A DNA stretch of 50,326 nucleotides, taken from positions 1 through 50,326 of the forward strand of contig QCQK01000008.1 in NCBI GenBank assembly GCA_003209565.1. Direction: 5' to 3'. Shown one piece after another: positions 1-8,495 of the stretch. The notes under the pieces are model-generated. The model was not told where the DNA came from. It was given only the letters and a program-made list of their open reading frames with translations, and made no database searches. Position numbers and translations under genes: made by a program. Positions within the stretch are counted from its first letter, which is position 1, and every line of letters begins with the position of its first letter. The stretch comes from Prochlorococcus sp. AG-449-J16. GTDB taxonomy: Bacteria; Cyanobacteriota; Cyanobacteriia; PCC-6307; Cyanobiaceae.

Positions 1-31
1 TTTAAGCAAGAAGTTATATTTAATTATGTTT

Positions 32-373
32 TCAATTTAAGTAGTTCAAAAGAACTGAAGCTAGTTTTAAATCATTATTAAACCATGCTCGTATCGCCAT
101 AGCTCTTCTAGGATCATAGAAAGGTTGTTTTCTGTACCAACCAAGAACTTCTGAATCGGATTTTTTACCATTGCATGATAAACAACATGGTACACAATTA
201 CTAGTACTGCTTAAACCTCCTTTTGACATTGGATGTAAGTGATCGAGTGATTCTGACGGTTTTCCGCAATAAATGCATTTATATTTAGTTAGTTTATAAA
301 GTGAATCTTTCCAACTTTTATTACTTATTTTTGGACATAACTGATCAAGGTAAATTGCATCTTGTCTATGCAT
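32..373 (-). CDS. HNH endonuclease
   Basis: This 113-residue protein carries an HNH nuclease motif: a zinc pair C33-x2-C36, a core D44-H45 followed by H47, N59, and a second cysteine pair C64-x2-C67 followed by N68. This is the McrA-like HNH layout with four structural cysteines around a beta-beta-alpha metal site. Such free-standing HNH proteins are common in cyanobacteria, and their substrate is generally unknown. The N-terminal 30 residues and the basic C-terminus show no other domain. No restriction methylase, intron or phage packaging gene lies beside it, so a role in restriction, homing or repair cannot be chosen. The gene is complete close to the left edge of the window. The family call is firm; the function is open. 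Confidence 0.85.
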   Translation of the reverse strand: MHRQDAIYLDQLCPKISNKSWKDSLYKLTKYKCIYCGKPSESLDHLHPMSKGGLSSTSNCVPCCLSCNGKKSDSEVLGWYRKQPFYDPRRAMAIRAWFNNDLKLASVLLNYLN

Positions 374-506
374 AATCTTCTTGATAATTTATCTATGATA
401 ACAGTTTTTGTTTAATTATGATTTAAAATGTGATGATAAGGCATAACAAATCGTAGGTTTTTATTGAATAATATTTATGAATTATAAAAAATAGAAATTA
501 GATTTT

Positions 507-1322
507 ATGATTTATTTATTAATAAAATTAGTTGATATCTCTGATTATTCTTTTTTTAAAAGTATTTATATTTTTTTGATTGCCTTCTTTTCTAATACGT
601 TTTCAGCAATTTCTGGTGGTGGTGCAGGCTTACTCCAACTGCCAGCCTTAATTTTATCTGGTGTGCCTTATTATCAGGCTGTTTCTAGTCATAAATTTGC
701 AACAGTAGCATTAGGTCTAGGGGGTTCATTAAGAAATTACAAATCTCTGAAGAATGATATTTATATCGCTTGGCAGATTTTATTTTTTGGATTACCTGGA
801 GTGATTTTTGGAGCTTCAATAGTTGAATTTATATCAGAACAGTACTTATACTTATTTTTAGGAATTATTTCTATATCATTAGCTGTTTACTCTTTGTTTA
901 AATCAGAATTAGGTTTGTTATCTAGCAGTAATGAACCTAATTTAATAAATAAAATTAAATTTTTAATAATTATTTTCCTGATAGGTATTTTGAATGGTTC
1001 TATTTCTTCAGGAACTGGATTGCTGGTAACAATACTATTAATAAAAACCTTTGGCATGGATTTTCTACGTGCTATAAGTTTGACATTCTTTACTGTAGGA
1101 ATTTTTTGGAATTTAACCGGAGCAATTTTTTTGAGTAAAATAGGACCAGTTTCTACGAATTTATTAATATTTTTGATAATTGGTTCTTTTACAGGAGGAT
1201 ATTTCGGTGCTCATTTATCCAAGTTAAAAGGGAACACCTTAATAAAAAAAACCTTTACGATAGTCTGTTTTTTGGTTGGGTTTAGCTTATTTACAAAATC
1301 AATTATGAATTTTTTGTCTTAA
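507..1322 (+). CDS. TauE/SafE (DUF81) family membrane permease
   Basis: This 271-residue, very hydrophobic protein has about seven to eight predicted membrane spans. The two internal repeats typical of TauE/SafE are visible. The first has the glycine-rich SGGGAG segment near residues 37-42 followed by a proline/leucine helix. The second begins near residue 155 with GILNGSISSGTG. Family members are thought to export or import sulfite, sulfonates or other organic anions across the cytoplasmic membrane. The substrate cannot be read from sequence. The gene stands alone, with an HNH gene divergent upstream and a small-RNA candidate convergent downstream, so its transcription probably runs toward that RNA's terminator. 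The start is the first ATG of the frame. Confidence 0.85.
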   Translation: MIYLLIKLVDISDYSFFKSIYIFLIAFFSNTFSAISGGGAGLLQLPALILSGVPYYQAVSSHKFATVALGLGGSLRNYKSLKNDIYIAWQILFFGLPGVIFGASIVEFISEQYLYLFLGIISISLAVYSLFKSELGLLSSSNEPNLINKIKFLIIIFLIGILNGSISSGTGLLVTILLIKTFGMDFLRAISLTFFTVGIFWNLTGAIFLSKIGPVSTNLLIFLIIGSFTGGYFGAHLSKLKGNTLIKKTFTIVCFLVGFSLFTKSIMNFLS

Positions 1323-1396
1323 TTTTAATTAAATTTTTTAATGAAATACTTTTTGTAGAACAAAATACCTTAAGTTCAGGTCTTATTATTCTTAAA

Positions 1397-1428
1397 AGAA
1401 AAAAAAAAGGCCTCACAATCGTGGGGCC
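1397..1428 (-). terminator. Strong intrinsic terminator (minus strand)
   Basis: The stem is GGCCCCAC / GTGAGGCC with the 4-base loop GATT, followed on the minus strand by an uninterrupted run of T. It is the clearest Rho-independent terminator in the window. No protein gene on the minus strand points into it, which is why a small RNA gene is proposed upstream. Confidence 0.85.
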
Positions 1429-1522
1429 GGGTGATGGGGAACCTTATTTTTAAACCAATTTCTTAAAAAAAGCAACCCCCTACCTGTAGTGCAAGTAGAT
1501 GACTAATAACACACTACAGATA
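1397..1522 (-). ncRNA. Candidate intergenic small RNA
   Basis: No credible ORF occupies this interval, but read on the minus strand it has the parts of a small RNA gene. A -10-like TATTAT sits at 1534-1529, placing a start near 1522. A perfect 8-bp stem, CTGTAGTG pairing with CACTACAG, encloses a loop of about 20 nt. A C/G-rich single-stranded stretch follows. The end is an 8-bp hairpin (GGCCCCAC/GTGAGGCC, one G-U pair, 4-nt loop) running straight into about ten U residues. The expected RNA is roughly 125 nt. GC content is far above the surrounding DNA. It could belong to the Yfr class of Prochlorococcus RNAs, but I cannot assign a named member. An alternative is only a terminator serving an unseen transcript. 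Confidence 0.6.
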
Positions 1523-1528
1523 GTGCTT

Positions 1529-1534
1529 GATTGA
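1529..1534 (-). promoter_or_regulatory. Possible -10 box of the small RNA candidate
   Basis: TATTAT on the minus strand lies 6-7 bases before the proposed 5' end. No good -35 element is evident, and in DNA this AT-rich such a hexamer is weak evidence on its own. It gains weight from the hairpins and terminator downstream. Confidence 0.35.
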
Positions 1535-1695
1535 TTTTATAATATGTTGATATCACAATCATGAAATAATTTTAAATTTTTAATTTATAAATAAAGATCT
1601 TATTTCATGTTTAAAGTGTTTTTTAGTAATTAAAGTTGTTAAAAATCTCATGCATTGTATTATTTGTAGGGAATTTGTGAGTTAAAAAAGCTTTG

Positions 1696-1923
1696 ATGAT
1701 TGAATTAACATTACTAACTCTTTTAAACTATGTTGGAGATAATTTCTGTGAATATAGAGATTTAGGTCATGATAATTATAAATCTTTGCTTCTTTCTTAT
1801 AGTGATGCAAGTTATAAATTTGGAGCATTAGAAGTTAAAAAGGTCATCGAGAAGTCTGAGAATTTTAAGATTACAGCTGTTGCTATTGCTGCAATTAAGT
1901 GCCCTCAGCATATAGTTAAATAA
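1696..1923 (+). CDS. Small protein of unknown function
   Basis: This 75-residue protein has no recognisable domain. It mixes hydrophobic and charged residues and has an alanine-rich C-terminal helix (near residues 59-67), with two cysteines. I chose the ATG at 1696; a TTG lies directly before it. Its stop overlaps the start of the next gene in a TAATG arrangement, so the two are probably translationally coupled. It is likely a Prochlorococcus/marine Synechococcus-restricted family. No function is proposed. Confidence 0.6.
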   Translation: MIELTLLTLLNYVGDNFCEYRDLGHDNYKSLLLSYSDASYKFGALEVKKVIEKSENFKITAVAIAAIKCPQHIVK

Positions 1924-2189
1924 TGAAGCTTGAACTAAAAACTGAAAATGAAAATTATTCAAAGTCAATTGTATATTTTTTAAGAACTTGTTTTAAACTC
2001 GCACTAATAATTATCTTTTGTGATATTTCGCTTAAATTAGCAATTATTTCGAGACATTATCAAATCGATTACAACTGTAAACTTTTATCTGTTCAAAAAT
2101 CTAAACTTAATTTTAAAAAATTATCTCAACTTTCTAAACTGAAAAATAAACAAAGAATTCGGGAATTTTGTAGGGAGGTTGTTAAATAA
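1923..2189 (+). CDS. Small single-pass membrane protein, unknown
   Basis: This 88-residue protein has one hydrophobic segment (about residues 22-45) and a strongly basic C-terminal half rich in Lys, Leu and Ser, which suggests a membrane anchor with a cytoplasmic positively charged tail. It starts inside the stop codon of the preceding small gene (TAATG), so both are probably made from one transcript. It converges tightly on the ABC permease at 2193. No family is recognised. Confidence 0.55.
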   Translation: MKLELKTENENYSKSIVYFLRTCFKLALIIIFCDISLKLAIISRHYQIDYNCKLLSVQKSKLNFKKLSQLSKLKNKQRIREFCREVVK

Positions 2190-2192
2190 CAA

Positions 2193-2987
2193 TTAACTAG
2201 AAGCTGATGTATAGAATTTCAGTGCAAATAACCAGAACTTTCTAGATGTAAATAGAAATACTATGGCAACAATAGCTTCAAGCAGTATTTTCCACAATTC
2301 AGAAAGCCCTAAAAAAACTTCAGAAGGAATTGTAGTTATAAAAGCAATTGGAATGAAAACACTAAAAAAAATTCTTAAAGAAAATGAAAATGAATTTAGA
2401 GGAAATCTTCCAATATAAAGGAATGATCTTAATACTTCTATTGCATTCCAAGTCTTAACAAACCAAATAGTAGTAGTAGAGATAAAAAACCATAAGCTAT
2501 ATAAAATACAAATCGAGCAGCATATCGTAAACAAGGATAGGGTCAGAAAAATTAAATTTAAACTGATTTGATTTATTCTTATGCAGAAGAACAACAATAA
2601 AAATCCAAGCATTATTTCTAAAAATCCAGATGGATTTATTTTTTTTAATGAAATAAAAAATTGACTATCAATAGGTTTTAAAAGTACGAAGTCTAATGTG
2701 CCCTCTCTTATATGTTTAACTATTTCTGTAAGATTAGGATTGAACCATGTATTTGTTATTCCATTTAAAATTGTATAAATAGCTTGGATTATTAGTGCCT
2801 GTTCAAATTTCCACCCTCCAATATATCCATTATTTTGAAAGAAAATAGATAATAAAAAAATACTCCCTACCAAACTTAAAATTGCAGTAATTAAATCAAC
2901 TAATATATTCGTCTTATACTCCAATTCAGAAGCTAAAGAAGTGTGTAAGAATTTTTTATAAACTTTTAGGTATTTTCTTAAATTCAT
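2193..2987 (-). CDS. ABC-2 type transporter permease (DUF990-like)
   Basis: This 264-residue protein has about six membrane spans and belongs to the ABC-2 permease type found in daunorubicin-like exporters (the DUF990 / ABC2_membrane_6 group). The segment REGTLDFVLLKPIDSQFF near residues 93-110 is the cytoplasmic coupling region typical of this group. It is the last gene of a three-gene unit: ATPase (4763), first permease (3778), this permease. The ATG overlaps the previous stop by 4 bases, which suggests coupling. The two permeases probably form a heterodimer. The substrate is unknown; drugs, lipids or polysaccharide precursors are possible. Confidence 0.85.
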   Translation of the reverse strand: MNLRKYLKVYKKFLHTSLASELEYKTNILVDLITAILSLVGSIFLLSIFFQNNGYIGGWKFEQALIIQAIYTILNGITNTWFNPNLTEIVKHIREGTLDFVLLKPIDSQFFISLKKINPSGFLEIMLGFLLLFFCIRINQISLNLIFLTLSLFTICCSICILYSLWFFISTTTIWFVKTWNAIEVLRSFLYIGRFPLNSFSFSLRIFFSVFIPIAFITTIPSEVFLGLSELWKILLEAIVAIVFLFTSRKFWLFALKFYTSASS

Positions 2988-3778
2988 GACCCCATCGCGG
3001 TATATTTTTTCGTTCCTTCAGACCAGATTTTCTTAAATAATGGGAAAAGTAAAAAAATCCATAGAATTTGCATACATAAGCCTCCAATAATATTTGTTTC
3101 GTTACCTGACAATAAGTTCGCTGGGAAATCAATTAGATATGGAAAAGGAGTCAAATAAATCCATGATTTAACATATGAGGGAAATGAAACAACTGGTGCT
3201 AAAAGACCTGAGAGAAATAAAGTTGGAATAAATAACAATCTTTCTATGGATGATGCTTTCTCTGTCCAGAAACATAGACATGCAATTATTGACTGCATTA
3301 AAAATTGAATCAAGAAGGATAAGAAGGTAGATAGTATCGATAAGAGTAAAATACCTAAATTTGGTATCCATATACTTTCTGGATTAAAAATAAAAAAGAA
3401 AAATGCGATTATTAGTGCGAAAGGAAATCTTGTTATTTGTTCAGCAAGATGTTGTGCTAAGTATCTGAAAAATGGATTTAGAGGTTGGATTAAATAAGGA
3501 GATACTTTCCCCATAAGAGAATCCTCTTCAAAACTAAATACAACCCAAACTACAGAAAACTGTCTTACAAAAAAAGCACATAAGAAATACCTAGAAAGTA
3601 ATATATCACTAATGTTTATAGATTCATTTAGATTATTAGTTGTCCAAATATTTAACATGAAAAAAGGAATAACCCCTGAAATTGCCCATAATGCAATTTC
3701 TACCCTATATTCCAACATGTTTGAATATTGGACTTTTAATAAGGTTAATATTTTGCGGTTAATCAAATTAGATATCAT
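2984..3778 (-). CDS. ABC-2 type transporter permease (first of pair)
   Basis: This 264-residue membrane protein has about six spans and the same length as its partner downstream. The motif GKVSPYLIQPLNPFFRYLA near residue 90 is the coupling segment, equivalent to LLKPIDSQF in the partner. The two are paralogues and probably form the two halves of one exporter channel. It overlaps the upstream ATPase gene by 11 bases and the downstream permease by 4, so the three genes form a compact operon read leftward. Confidence 0.85.
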   Translation of the reverse strand: MISNLINRKILTLLKVQYSNMLEYRVEIALWAISGVIPFFMLNIWTTNNLNESINISDILLSRYFLCAFFVRQFSVVWVVFSFEEDSLMGKVSPYLIQPLNPFFRYLAQHLAEQITRFPFALIIAFFFFIFNPESIWIPNLGILLLSILSTFLSFLIQFLMQSIIACLCFWTEKASSIERLLFIPTLFLSGLLAPVVSFPSYVKSWIYLTPFPYLIDFPANLLSGNETNIIGGLCMQILWIFLLFPLFKKIWSEGTKKYTAMGS

Positions 3779-4763
3779 AATCTTTTTTGATTAATACCTT
3801 CCCAATAACTTCATCTATTGGTGGTTCATTTATAAAAAGGTCTTCAATATCAAAATTATTTAGGATTGTTTTTAGTGAAGAGGTAATAGAGTTGTTTTCA
3901 ATTTTTATTGTGATTTCATTTTTTATTTTATTTTTAACATTAAAACCGGAATTTTCTAATTTAATTGCATCCTCTTCTGAGCGACAAACTATTAATATTT
4001 CTTTAACAGGAGAGAGTTTTTTTAATAAAAGGTCAAGTTTCCCATCATATGATATTGCCCCTTCGTGCACACATATAACTCTCTTGCATAGCGATGTAAT
4101 ATCTTTCATGTAATGACTAGTTAGGCATATCGTTGCATTAGTTTCCTTGTTATATTTTTGAAGGAATTTTCTTAAATTTCTCTGTGCATTAATATCTAAT
4201 CCAAGTGTCGGCTCGTCCAAAAATAGAATATTTGGTTCATGTATCAAAGCTGCTATTAATTCCGATTTCATACGCTGACCTAGTGAAAGTTTTCTAACAG
4301 GTATGAATAGCTCTTCATCAATTTCAAGCATTCCTGATAGTTTTTTTATTCTCTTTTTAGCTTCGAATTTATCTAAGTCATATATTGATGCATTCAAATA
4401 GAATGATTCAATTGGGGGAAGATCCCAAATAAGCTGTTGCTTTTGCCCCATTATTAAGGTGATATTCTTTAAGAAATTTTCTTTTCTCCTGAAAGGTAAG
4501 TAGCCTGAAACCAAAATCGAACCTTCACTTGGATAAATTAAGCCACAAAGCATTTTTAATATTGTTGTTTTCCCTGCTCCATTAGCACCTAGAAAACCAA
4601 CTATTTCTCCTTGTTTAATTTCAAAACTAACATCTTTTATAACTTTTAAACTTTTTGTTTGTCTTCTTAAGAAATGTTTAATCGTACCTTTTAAGCCTGG
4701 TTCTTTGGAAGAGACATCAAATGACTTAGATAAATTTCTTACATCGATAATATTTTGTCCCAT
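3768..4763 (-). CDS. ABC transporter ATP-binding protein
   Basis: This 331-residue ATPase has a Walker A motif at about residues 59-66 (GANGAGKT), a Q-loop near 107-110, an ABC signature LSLGQ at 159-163, Walker B ILFLDE at 179-184 and the switch histidine in LTSH at 217. The signature is LSLGQ rather than LSGGQ, common in ABC-2 exporters of the DrrA type. About 90 residues after the nucleotide-binding domain probably form a regulatory tail. It energises the two permeases encoded directly downstream. There is no periplasmic binding protein, so export rather than uptake is inferred. Confidence 0.9.
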   Translation of the reverse strand: MGQNIIDVRNLSKSFDVSSKEPGLKGTIKHFLRRQTKSLKVIKDVSFEIKQGEIVGFLGANGAGKTTILKMLCGLIYPSEGSILVSGYLPFRRKENFLKNITLIMGQKQQLIWDLPPIESFYLNASIYDLDKFEAKKRIKKLSGMLEIDEELFIPVRKLSLGQRMKSELIAALIHEPNILFLDEPTLGLDINAQRNLRKFLQKYNKETNATICLTSHYMKDITSLCKRVICVHEGAISYDGKLDLLLKKLSPVKEILIVCRSEEDAIKLENSGFNVKNKIKNEITIKIENNSITSSLKTILNNFDIEDLFINEPPIDEVIGKVLIKKDYDI

Positions 4764-4840
4764 TTAAATTTTTAATTACTGAAATTTTATATTTAAATAA
4801 ATTGTTAAATTATTATTATTTTAGAAAATTTTTTAACCAA

Positions 4841-5230
4841 TTAAAAAATATCTTTAGAAGATACAACCAGCCAGATAAAAAAGTTAATTGGATTAAGTAA
4901 CTCGTTTACCTTATTTTTATTTTCATAATTTAATCCCCTTACAAAATCAAATATAAAATTACTATTCTCTTTTCTATGGTTATTTTTTTTAATTACATTA
5001 CCATTTTCGTCGAGAAGATCAATTTCATCCTCAAAAAACCATTGCTCTTTACCATTAGATAATTGCAAGACAACTCCAATACCTTTGCCATCAGTTATTC
5101 TGAAATCACTTATCGTACCCAATGAAGAAACATTTATCGCATCAATAGTTTCTTTGGTGAGTCTATCCTTAGATAGTTCTAGATTAACTTGAACAGAATT
5201 TCCTATTTTAACCTTATCTAAAATTGACAT
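4841..5230 (-). CDS. DUF2862 family cyanobacterial protein
   Basis: This 129-residue protein contains the conserved block LGTISDFRITDGKGIGVVLQL followed by GKEQWFFEDEIDLL (about residues 36-75). This is the hallmark of the cyanobacterial DUF2862 family, probably a small beta-rich fold. The C-terminus has the conserved LNPINFFIWLVVSSKDIF segment, hydrophobic enough to touch a membrane or partner. The function is not known. The gene is alone, downstream of the ABC exporter operon and in the same direction. Confidence 0.75.
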   Translation of the reverse strand: MSILDKVKIGNSVQVNLELSKDRLTKETIDAINVSSLGTISDFRITDGKGIGVVLQLSNGKEQWFFEDEIDLLDENGNVIKKNNHRKENSNFIFDFVRGLNYENKNKVNELLNPINFFIWLVVSSKDIF

Positions 5231-5301
5231 TTTTTAGGTTATTATACCTAGTGATAAAGGATTTATGCGGTTGCTTTGAAATTATTGATTTATTTCAATA
5301 A

Positions 5302-5448
5302 TTACGATTTTTTGAAAACTGCTTCAAGGATTCTCTTTATTGAAATTGTTAAAACTCTCAAAAATATAAAAAACAGGCCTAACCAACCCAATATGACAGC
5401 TATAGATAACATGCTTGCACCTAAATCACGCTGTAGCAAATTCTGCAT
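5302..5448 (-). CDS. Small single-TM protein (48 aa)
   Basis: A 48-residue frame reads MQNLLQRDLGAS, then a long hydrophobic helix (about residues 13-33) containing GWLGLFFIF, then a basic amphipathic tail ending in KKS. The N-terminal polar part, single span and positive tail are typical of small thylakoid or plasma-membrane proteins of picocyanobacteria. I do not recognise it as a known photosystem subunit. It lies in a gap that would otherwise be about 590 bases long. No strong ribosome-binding site is visible, which is usual here. Confidence 0.6.
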   Translation of the reverse strand: MQNLLQRDLGASMLSIAVILGWLGLFFIFLRVLTISIKRILEAVFKKS

Positions 5449-5784
5449 ATAATTTTCTAAATTAAATAAATCTTACTCTACTTTATTAAATTATTTATTA
5501 AAAATATAAATGTTCAAAATTCAGATTTTTTTAAATTCTTTTTTATTGGCGTATTTAATAGATATGATTTATGAGTTAAAATTTATTTAGAAACTAAATT
5601 AAAAATTTTGGAGCTATCTTTTAATTCTTATATTGGGATAATTTTTATCATTATTGGCCTGATTGTGAGAATAAATTTCAAATTTTCCATACAAAAGGAT
5701 CTCTAAAAGTTCATTTAAGCCTCTTTTAATAATAGATAAAAACCTATATTTCTTAATAAGTAAAATTATTTCTAAAAATGATCC

Positions 5785-5815
5785 CAAAAAATAAAAGAAG
5801 CAGTTTTGAAGCTGC
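5785..5815 (-). terminator. Probable terminator of tRNA-fMet
   Basis: On the minus strand, just after the tRNA CCA end, GCAG and CTGC can pair around an 8-base loop and are followed by a T-rich tract (TTCTTTTATTTTTT). The stem is short, so this is a weak but well-placed intrinsic terminator. Confidence 0.45.
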
Positions 5816-5822
5816 ATCTATT

Positions 5823-5899
<77 letters not shown>

Positions 5900-5944
5900 G
5901 CATATATATAGCATACATCCGAAAGGGATATTTTTTCTATTTTT

Positions 5945-6910
5945 TTAGGATTCTTGGAATTTTAATTGACCTTTAACTTCAATTCGAACTCCTTCGGAAA
6001 AATTAAAAACCTTTTCTTCAATGTCTTGAATTCTTAGGTCAGATATCCACTCTAACTGTTTAAGTAAGTGAAGACTTACAGCATGCTTGGCTCTTTTAGA
6101 TCCATCTTCTACTTTTAATGCCAATCCTATACCTTCATTTACCTTACATAAACATTGTATTCCTTCTGCACCACTTTTACCTATAACTTGTCCATGAGAA
6201 GCTTTAATTACTTCAGTATCAAATTTATTATTGTCACTTATCATTGTTGGGTTGGTTGTTATAGCTCTACTGATTTGTTCTAATTCAGCATTCTCAGAGC
6301 TGCTTAGAAGAGAATATAACTTAGACATTTCTAATAGTTTTAAATAAAGAGTTGGAGCACCGCAATCATCACGTTCTGCATTTATTTCAGATACTGGTAC
6401 TTCAAGTAATTCAGAAATTATTCTGAATATTTCTATTTGAAGTGGATGATCACCCTTTAAGTAACTATCTAATGGCCAATTCATTTTTTTACATGTAGCT
6501 AAAAAAGCAGCATGTTTACCTGAACAATTATGTTCTAATGGACTTGTCTTAATTTTTGGGCATTTCAGATTATTGATGTCGATGTCATATTCCCACAAAA
6601 TTTTGAATGCTTCCCTTGAATGAAGCTTTGATCCACTATGTGAACCGCATGCTAAGGCAATTGATTTTAAATCATTGTTGATTTTCGATGAAGCACCACT
6701 GCTAACAAAAGGTATTGCCTGAAAAGGTTTTAATGCTGACCTCATGAAACTTTTATATTCTGGATTCCCTGAGCACATCAAAACCCGTCCTTTTTTATCG
6801 GTAATAACAGCATGAATTTTATGGATTGACTCTATTTTTGAACCTCGCATTAAGATAGCTTGTAAAGGAGGATTATTCGATGTGTAGAGATTTTTGAAGT
6901 TTGAACTCAT
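5945..6910 (-). CDS. Asparaginase (type II/PF06089-like family)
   Basis: This 321-residue protein matches the bacterial asparaginase family related to Rhizobium AnsA/ReAV (PF06089), not the E. coli AnsA/AnsB fold. Supporting segments are MRGSKIESIHKIHAVI at the N-terminus, MRSALKPFQAIPF near residue 56, ACGSHSGSKLHS near 87, LEHNCSGKHAAFLATC near 124, the DDCGAPT block near 181 and GKSGAEGIQCL near 242. It would hydrolyse asparagine to aspartate and ammonia, or act on a related amide. Its start sits directly at the stop of ycf36, so the ycf36 and asparaginase genes are probably co-transcribed. Confidence 0.85.
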   Translation of the reverse strand: MSSNFKNLYTSNNPPLQAILMRGSKIESIHKIHAVITDKKGRVLMCSGNPEYKSFMRSALKPFQAIPFVSSGASSKINNDLKSIALACGSHSGSKLHSREAFKILWEYDIDINNLKCPKIKTSPLEHNCSGKHAAFLATCKKMNWPLDSYLKGDHPLQIEIFRIISELLEVPVSEINAERDDCGAPTLYLKLLEMSKLYSLLSSSENAELEQISRAITTNPTMISDNNKFDTEVIKASHGQVIGKSGAEGIQCLCKVNEGIGLALKVEDGSKRAKHAVSLHLLKQLEWISDLRIQDIEEKVFNFSEGVRIEVKGQLKFQES

Positions 6911-7405
6911 TTAGAAATTGTAATATTGAAAAAGCAATATTCCTGATAAAGCAAAAACTAAAATAATAGATAAAGTTTGAATTAAATTTTTTAAAATAGG
7001 CTTTACTTCTATTGAGGCAATAAGCGACTCTTTTTCTTTTAACACTAATGGCTTTATCCATACTTGACCGTCATACCAACCGGATTCTTCGTACTCAACT
7101 CTTTCAGATGTCAATCTTTTAAAAACATGGTCCCAACCAATATATAATCTGATAGAAATTAAGAAAGGTATTGATAAACTAGTAAAAAAACTCAGTAGAA
7201 CATACTTTAGAATGGATGTTCTGAAATATATGCTCCCCGAAGAAATAACAAGAAAAAGAATAAAAGCACCAACCCAAAATTTAAGCAATACAAATATCAG
7301 TGATTTTTTTGTTTTTGGCAAAGAAAAAATGCTAGATTTTGACAATTCAATGAATTCATTTGTGGGTTGTTGTTCTCTAGGGACAGGACATTTGGATTCG
7401 TTCAT
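6911..7405 (-). CDS. ycf36: Ycf36/CGLD27 family protein (DUF1230)
   Basis: This 164-residue protein starts with the diagnostic CPVPREQQPTNEF block and has two pairs of membrane spans (about residues 38-82 and 140-160). A conserved soluble region, SERVEYEESGWYDGQVW, lies near residues 104-120. The family is conserved in cyanobacteria and plastids (CGLD27, Ycf36). In plants and algae CGLD27 homologues have been linked to survival under iron deficiency or photo-oxidative conditions; the molecular role is unclear. It sits 10 bases downstream of rsfS in the same direction. Confidence 0.9.
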   Translation of the reverse strand: MNESKCPVPREQQPTNEFIELSKSSIFSLPKTKKSLIFVLLKFWVGAFILFLVISSGSIYFRTSILKYVLLSFFTSLSIPFLISIRLYIGWDHVFKRLTSERVEYEESGWYDGQVWIKPLVLKEKESLIASIEVKPILKNLIQTLSIILVFALSGILLFQYYNF

Positions 7406-7415
7406 GAAATTCTAA

Positions 7416-7766
7416 TTATGGAAATGTAAGATTATCTCCATTACTCCAGAATGATTCAAGGTCATAAAATTTTCTTATTTCTGGTTGAAAAATATTTACA
7501 ATCAAATCACCATAATCAAGTAAAGCCCATTTCGCCTCGTTAACTCCTTCCTTTCTTATTGGTTCAATTTGTGCATTCTCTCTTAGCTCACCCTCTACAG
7601 AATTAGTAATTGATCTTACTTGTACATCGGATAATCCTTCTGCAATCAATATCCATTCACTTATAAAAGAGACTTTATCAATTTTTATAAGTTTGATATC
7701 TTTTGCTTTTTTTTCATCACAAGCTTTTGCTGCCATTAAAACCAAAGTTTTATTGTCCATATACAT
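7416..7766 (-). CDS. rsfS: Ribosomal silencing factor RsfS
   Basis: This is the RsfS/Iojap family. It binds ribosomal protein L14 (uL14) and blocks subunit joining under nutrient shortage. Recognisable segments are LVLMAAKACDEKKAKDIKLIKI, SEWILIAEGLSDVQVRSIT, and the C-terminal WALLDYGDLIVNIFQPEIRKFYDLESFW. An open frame extends upstream to an ATG at 7832, but that would put 22 extra residues deep inside the preceding DUF3318 gene. Family length and the usual MDxxxLV start favour ATG 7766 or 7760. Even these overlap the upstream stop by 11-17 bases, so translational coupling is likely. Confidence 0.9.
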   Translation of the reverse strand: MYMDNKTLVLMAAKACDEKKAKDIKLIKIDKVSFISEWILIAEGLSDVQVRSITNSVEGELRENAQIEPIRKEGVNEAKWALLDYGDLIVNIFQPEIRKFYDLESFWSNGDNLTFP

Positions 7767-8388
7767 TTTCGCTTGATACTGATTTTTCTGAACCTTCTTG
7801 TTGAGATAATTCAGATCTGGCTTTTTCTGCACTTTTTCTTAAAGCATCTAATCTATCCTCAAAGAAACCTCTTTTTTTCTTTTTTCTAGTTTTCTCTATT
7901 AATTCTTTTAATGCTCCTCCAAGACTTTTATAAGCATTTGGGATACTGTAGCCAAATCTACATGCAAGATCTATAGCTCTTTCATCAGCCAGAATAGCAT
8001 CTTGAAGTTTTTTTTCAGAATTATTTTTTATATATAACCGATAACCTGCAAAACCTGATAAGCCAAGAGCAAGTAACAACAATAGACCATCTTGGACCCA
8101 CAACTCACCTATCGCACCACCAAGTCCTATAGCAAGAGCTGCCATTTCCCATCCATCTCTTGGAATCGTGTCATTTTGGATTTTTCCAACTTCATGCCAA
8201 AATAATAAGTTTCTGTGGTCAATTGCAAAGTTATCCCATTCATCTAAATCTATTTGGATTTCAACTTCGTCACGACCAATTTCCTCAAGCGTTATTAAAG
8301 GTGGGTCAATAGCAGCAGCAGCTTCAACAAATACCCAACTTTCATTCTCTGGAGGCAACAAACTTTTAAGTCGCTGAAGTTCGCTCAT
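7750..8388 (-). CDS. DUF3318 membrane protein
   Basis: This 212-residue protein belongs to the cyanobacterial DUF3318 family. The N-terminal 75 residues are soluble and acidic, with FWHEVGKIQNDTIPRDGWE near 63-81. Two adjacent hydrophobic segments (about 83-118) form a hairpin in the membrane. A basic coiled-coil-like C-terminal half follows, with DERAIDLACRFGY and the KKKKRGF cluster. HEVGK resembles a degraded HExxH, but there is no complete zinc motif. It heads a block followed by rsfS, ycf36 and asparaginase. Its role is unknown. Confidence 0.8.
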   Translation of the reverse strand: MSELQRLKSLLPPENESWVFVEAAAAIDPPLITLEEIGRDEVEIQIDLDEWDNFAIDHRNLLFWHEVGKIQNDTIPRDGWEMAALAIGLGGAIGELWVQDGLLLLLALGLSGFAGYRLYIKNNSEKKLQDAILADERAIDLACRFGYSIPNAYKSLGGALKELIEKTRKKKKRGFFEDRLDALRKSAEKARSELSQQEGSEKSVSSENVYGQ

Positions 8389-8495
8389 AAAAAATTAATT
8401 TCTTTCAATACTATAGAAACAAATGTTGCTTTTCAAGTAACTTGATTAACATCTGATGATTTATAAGTAGCATGAAATAAATCAAGGTGTAAATT

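Noticed and set aside
5614..5817. A 67-codon frame next to tRNA-fMet on the minus strand
   Set aside because: Its start lies in the putative terminator just after the tRNA, it has no family resemblance, and the composition is what AT-rich noncoding DNA gives.
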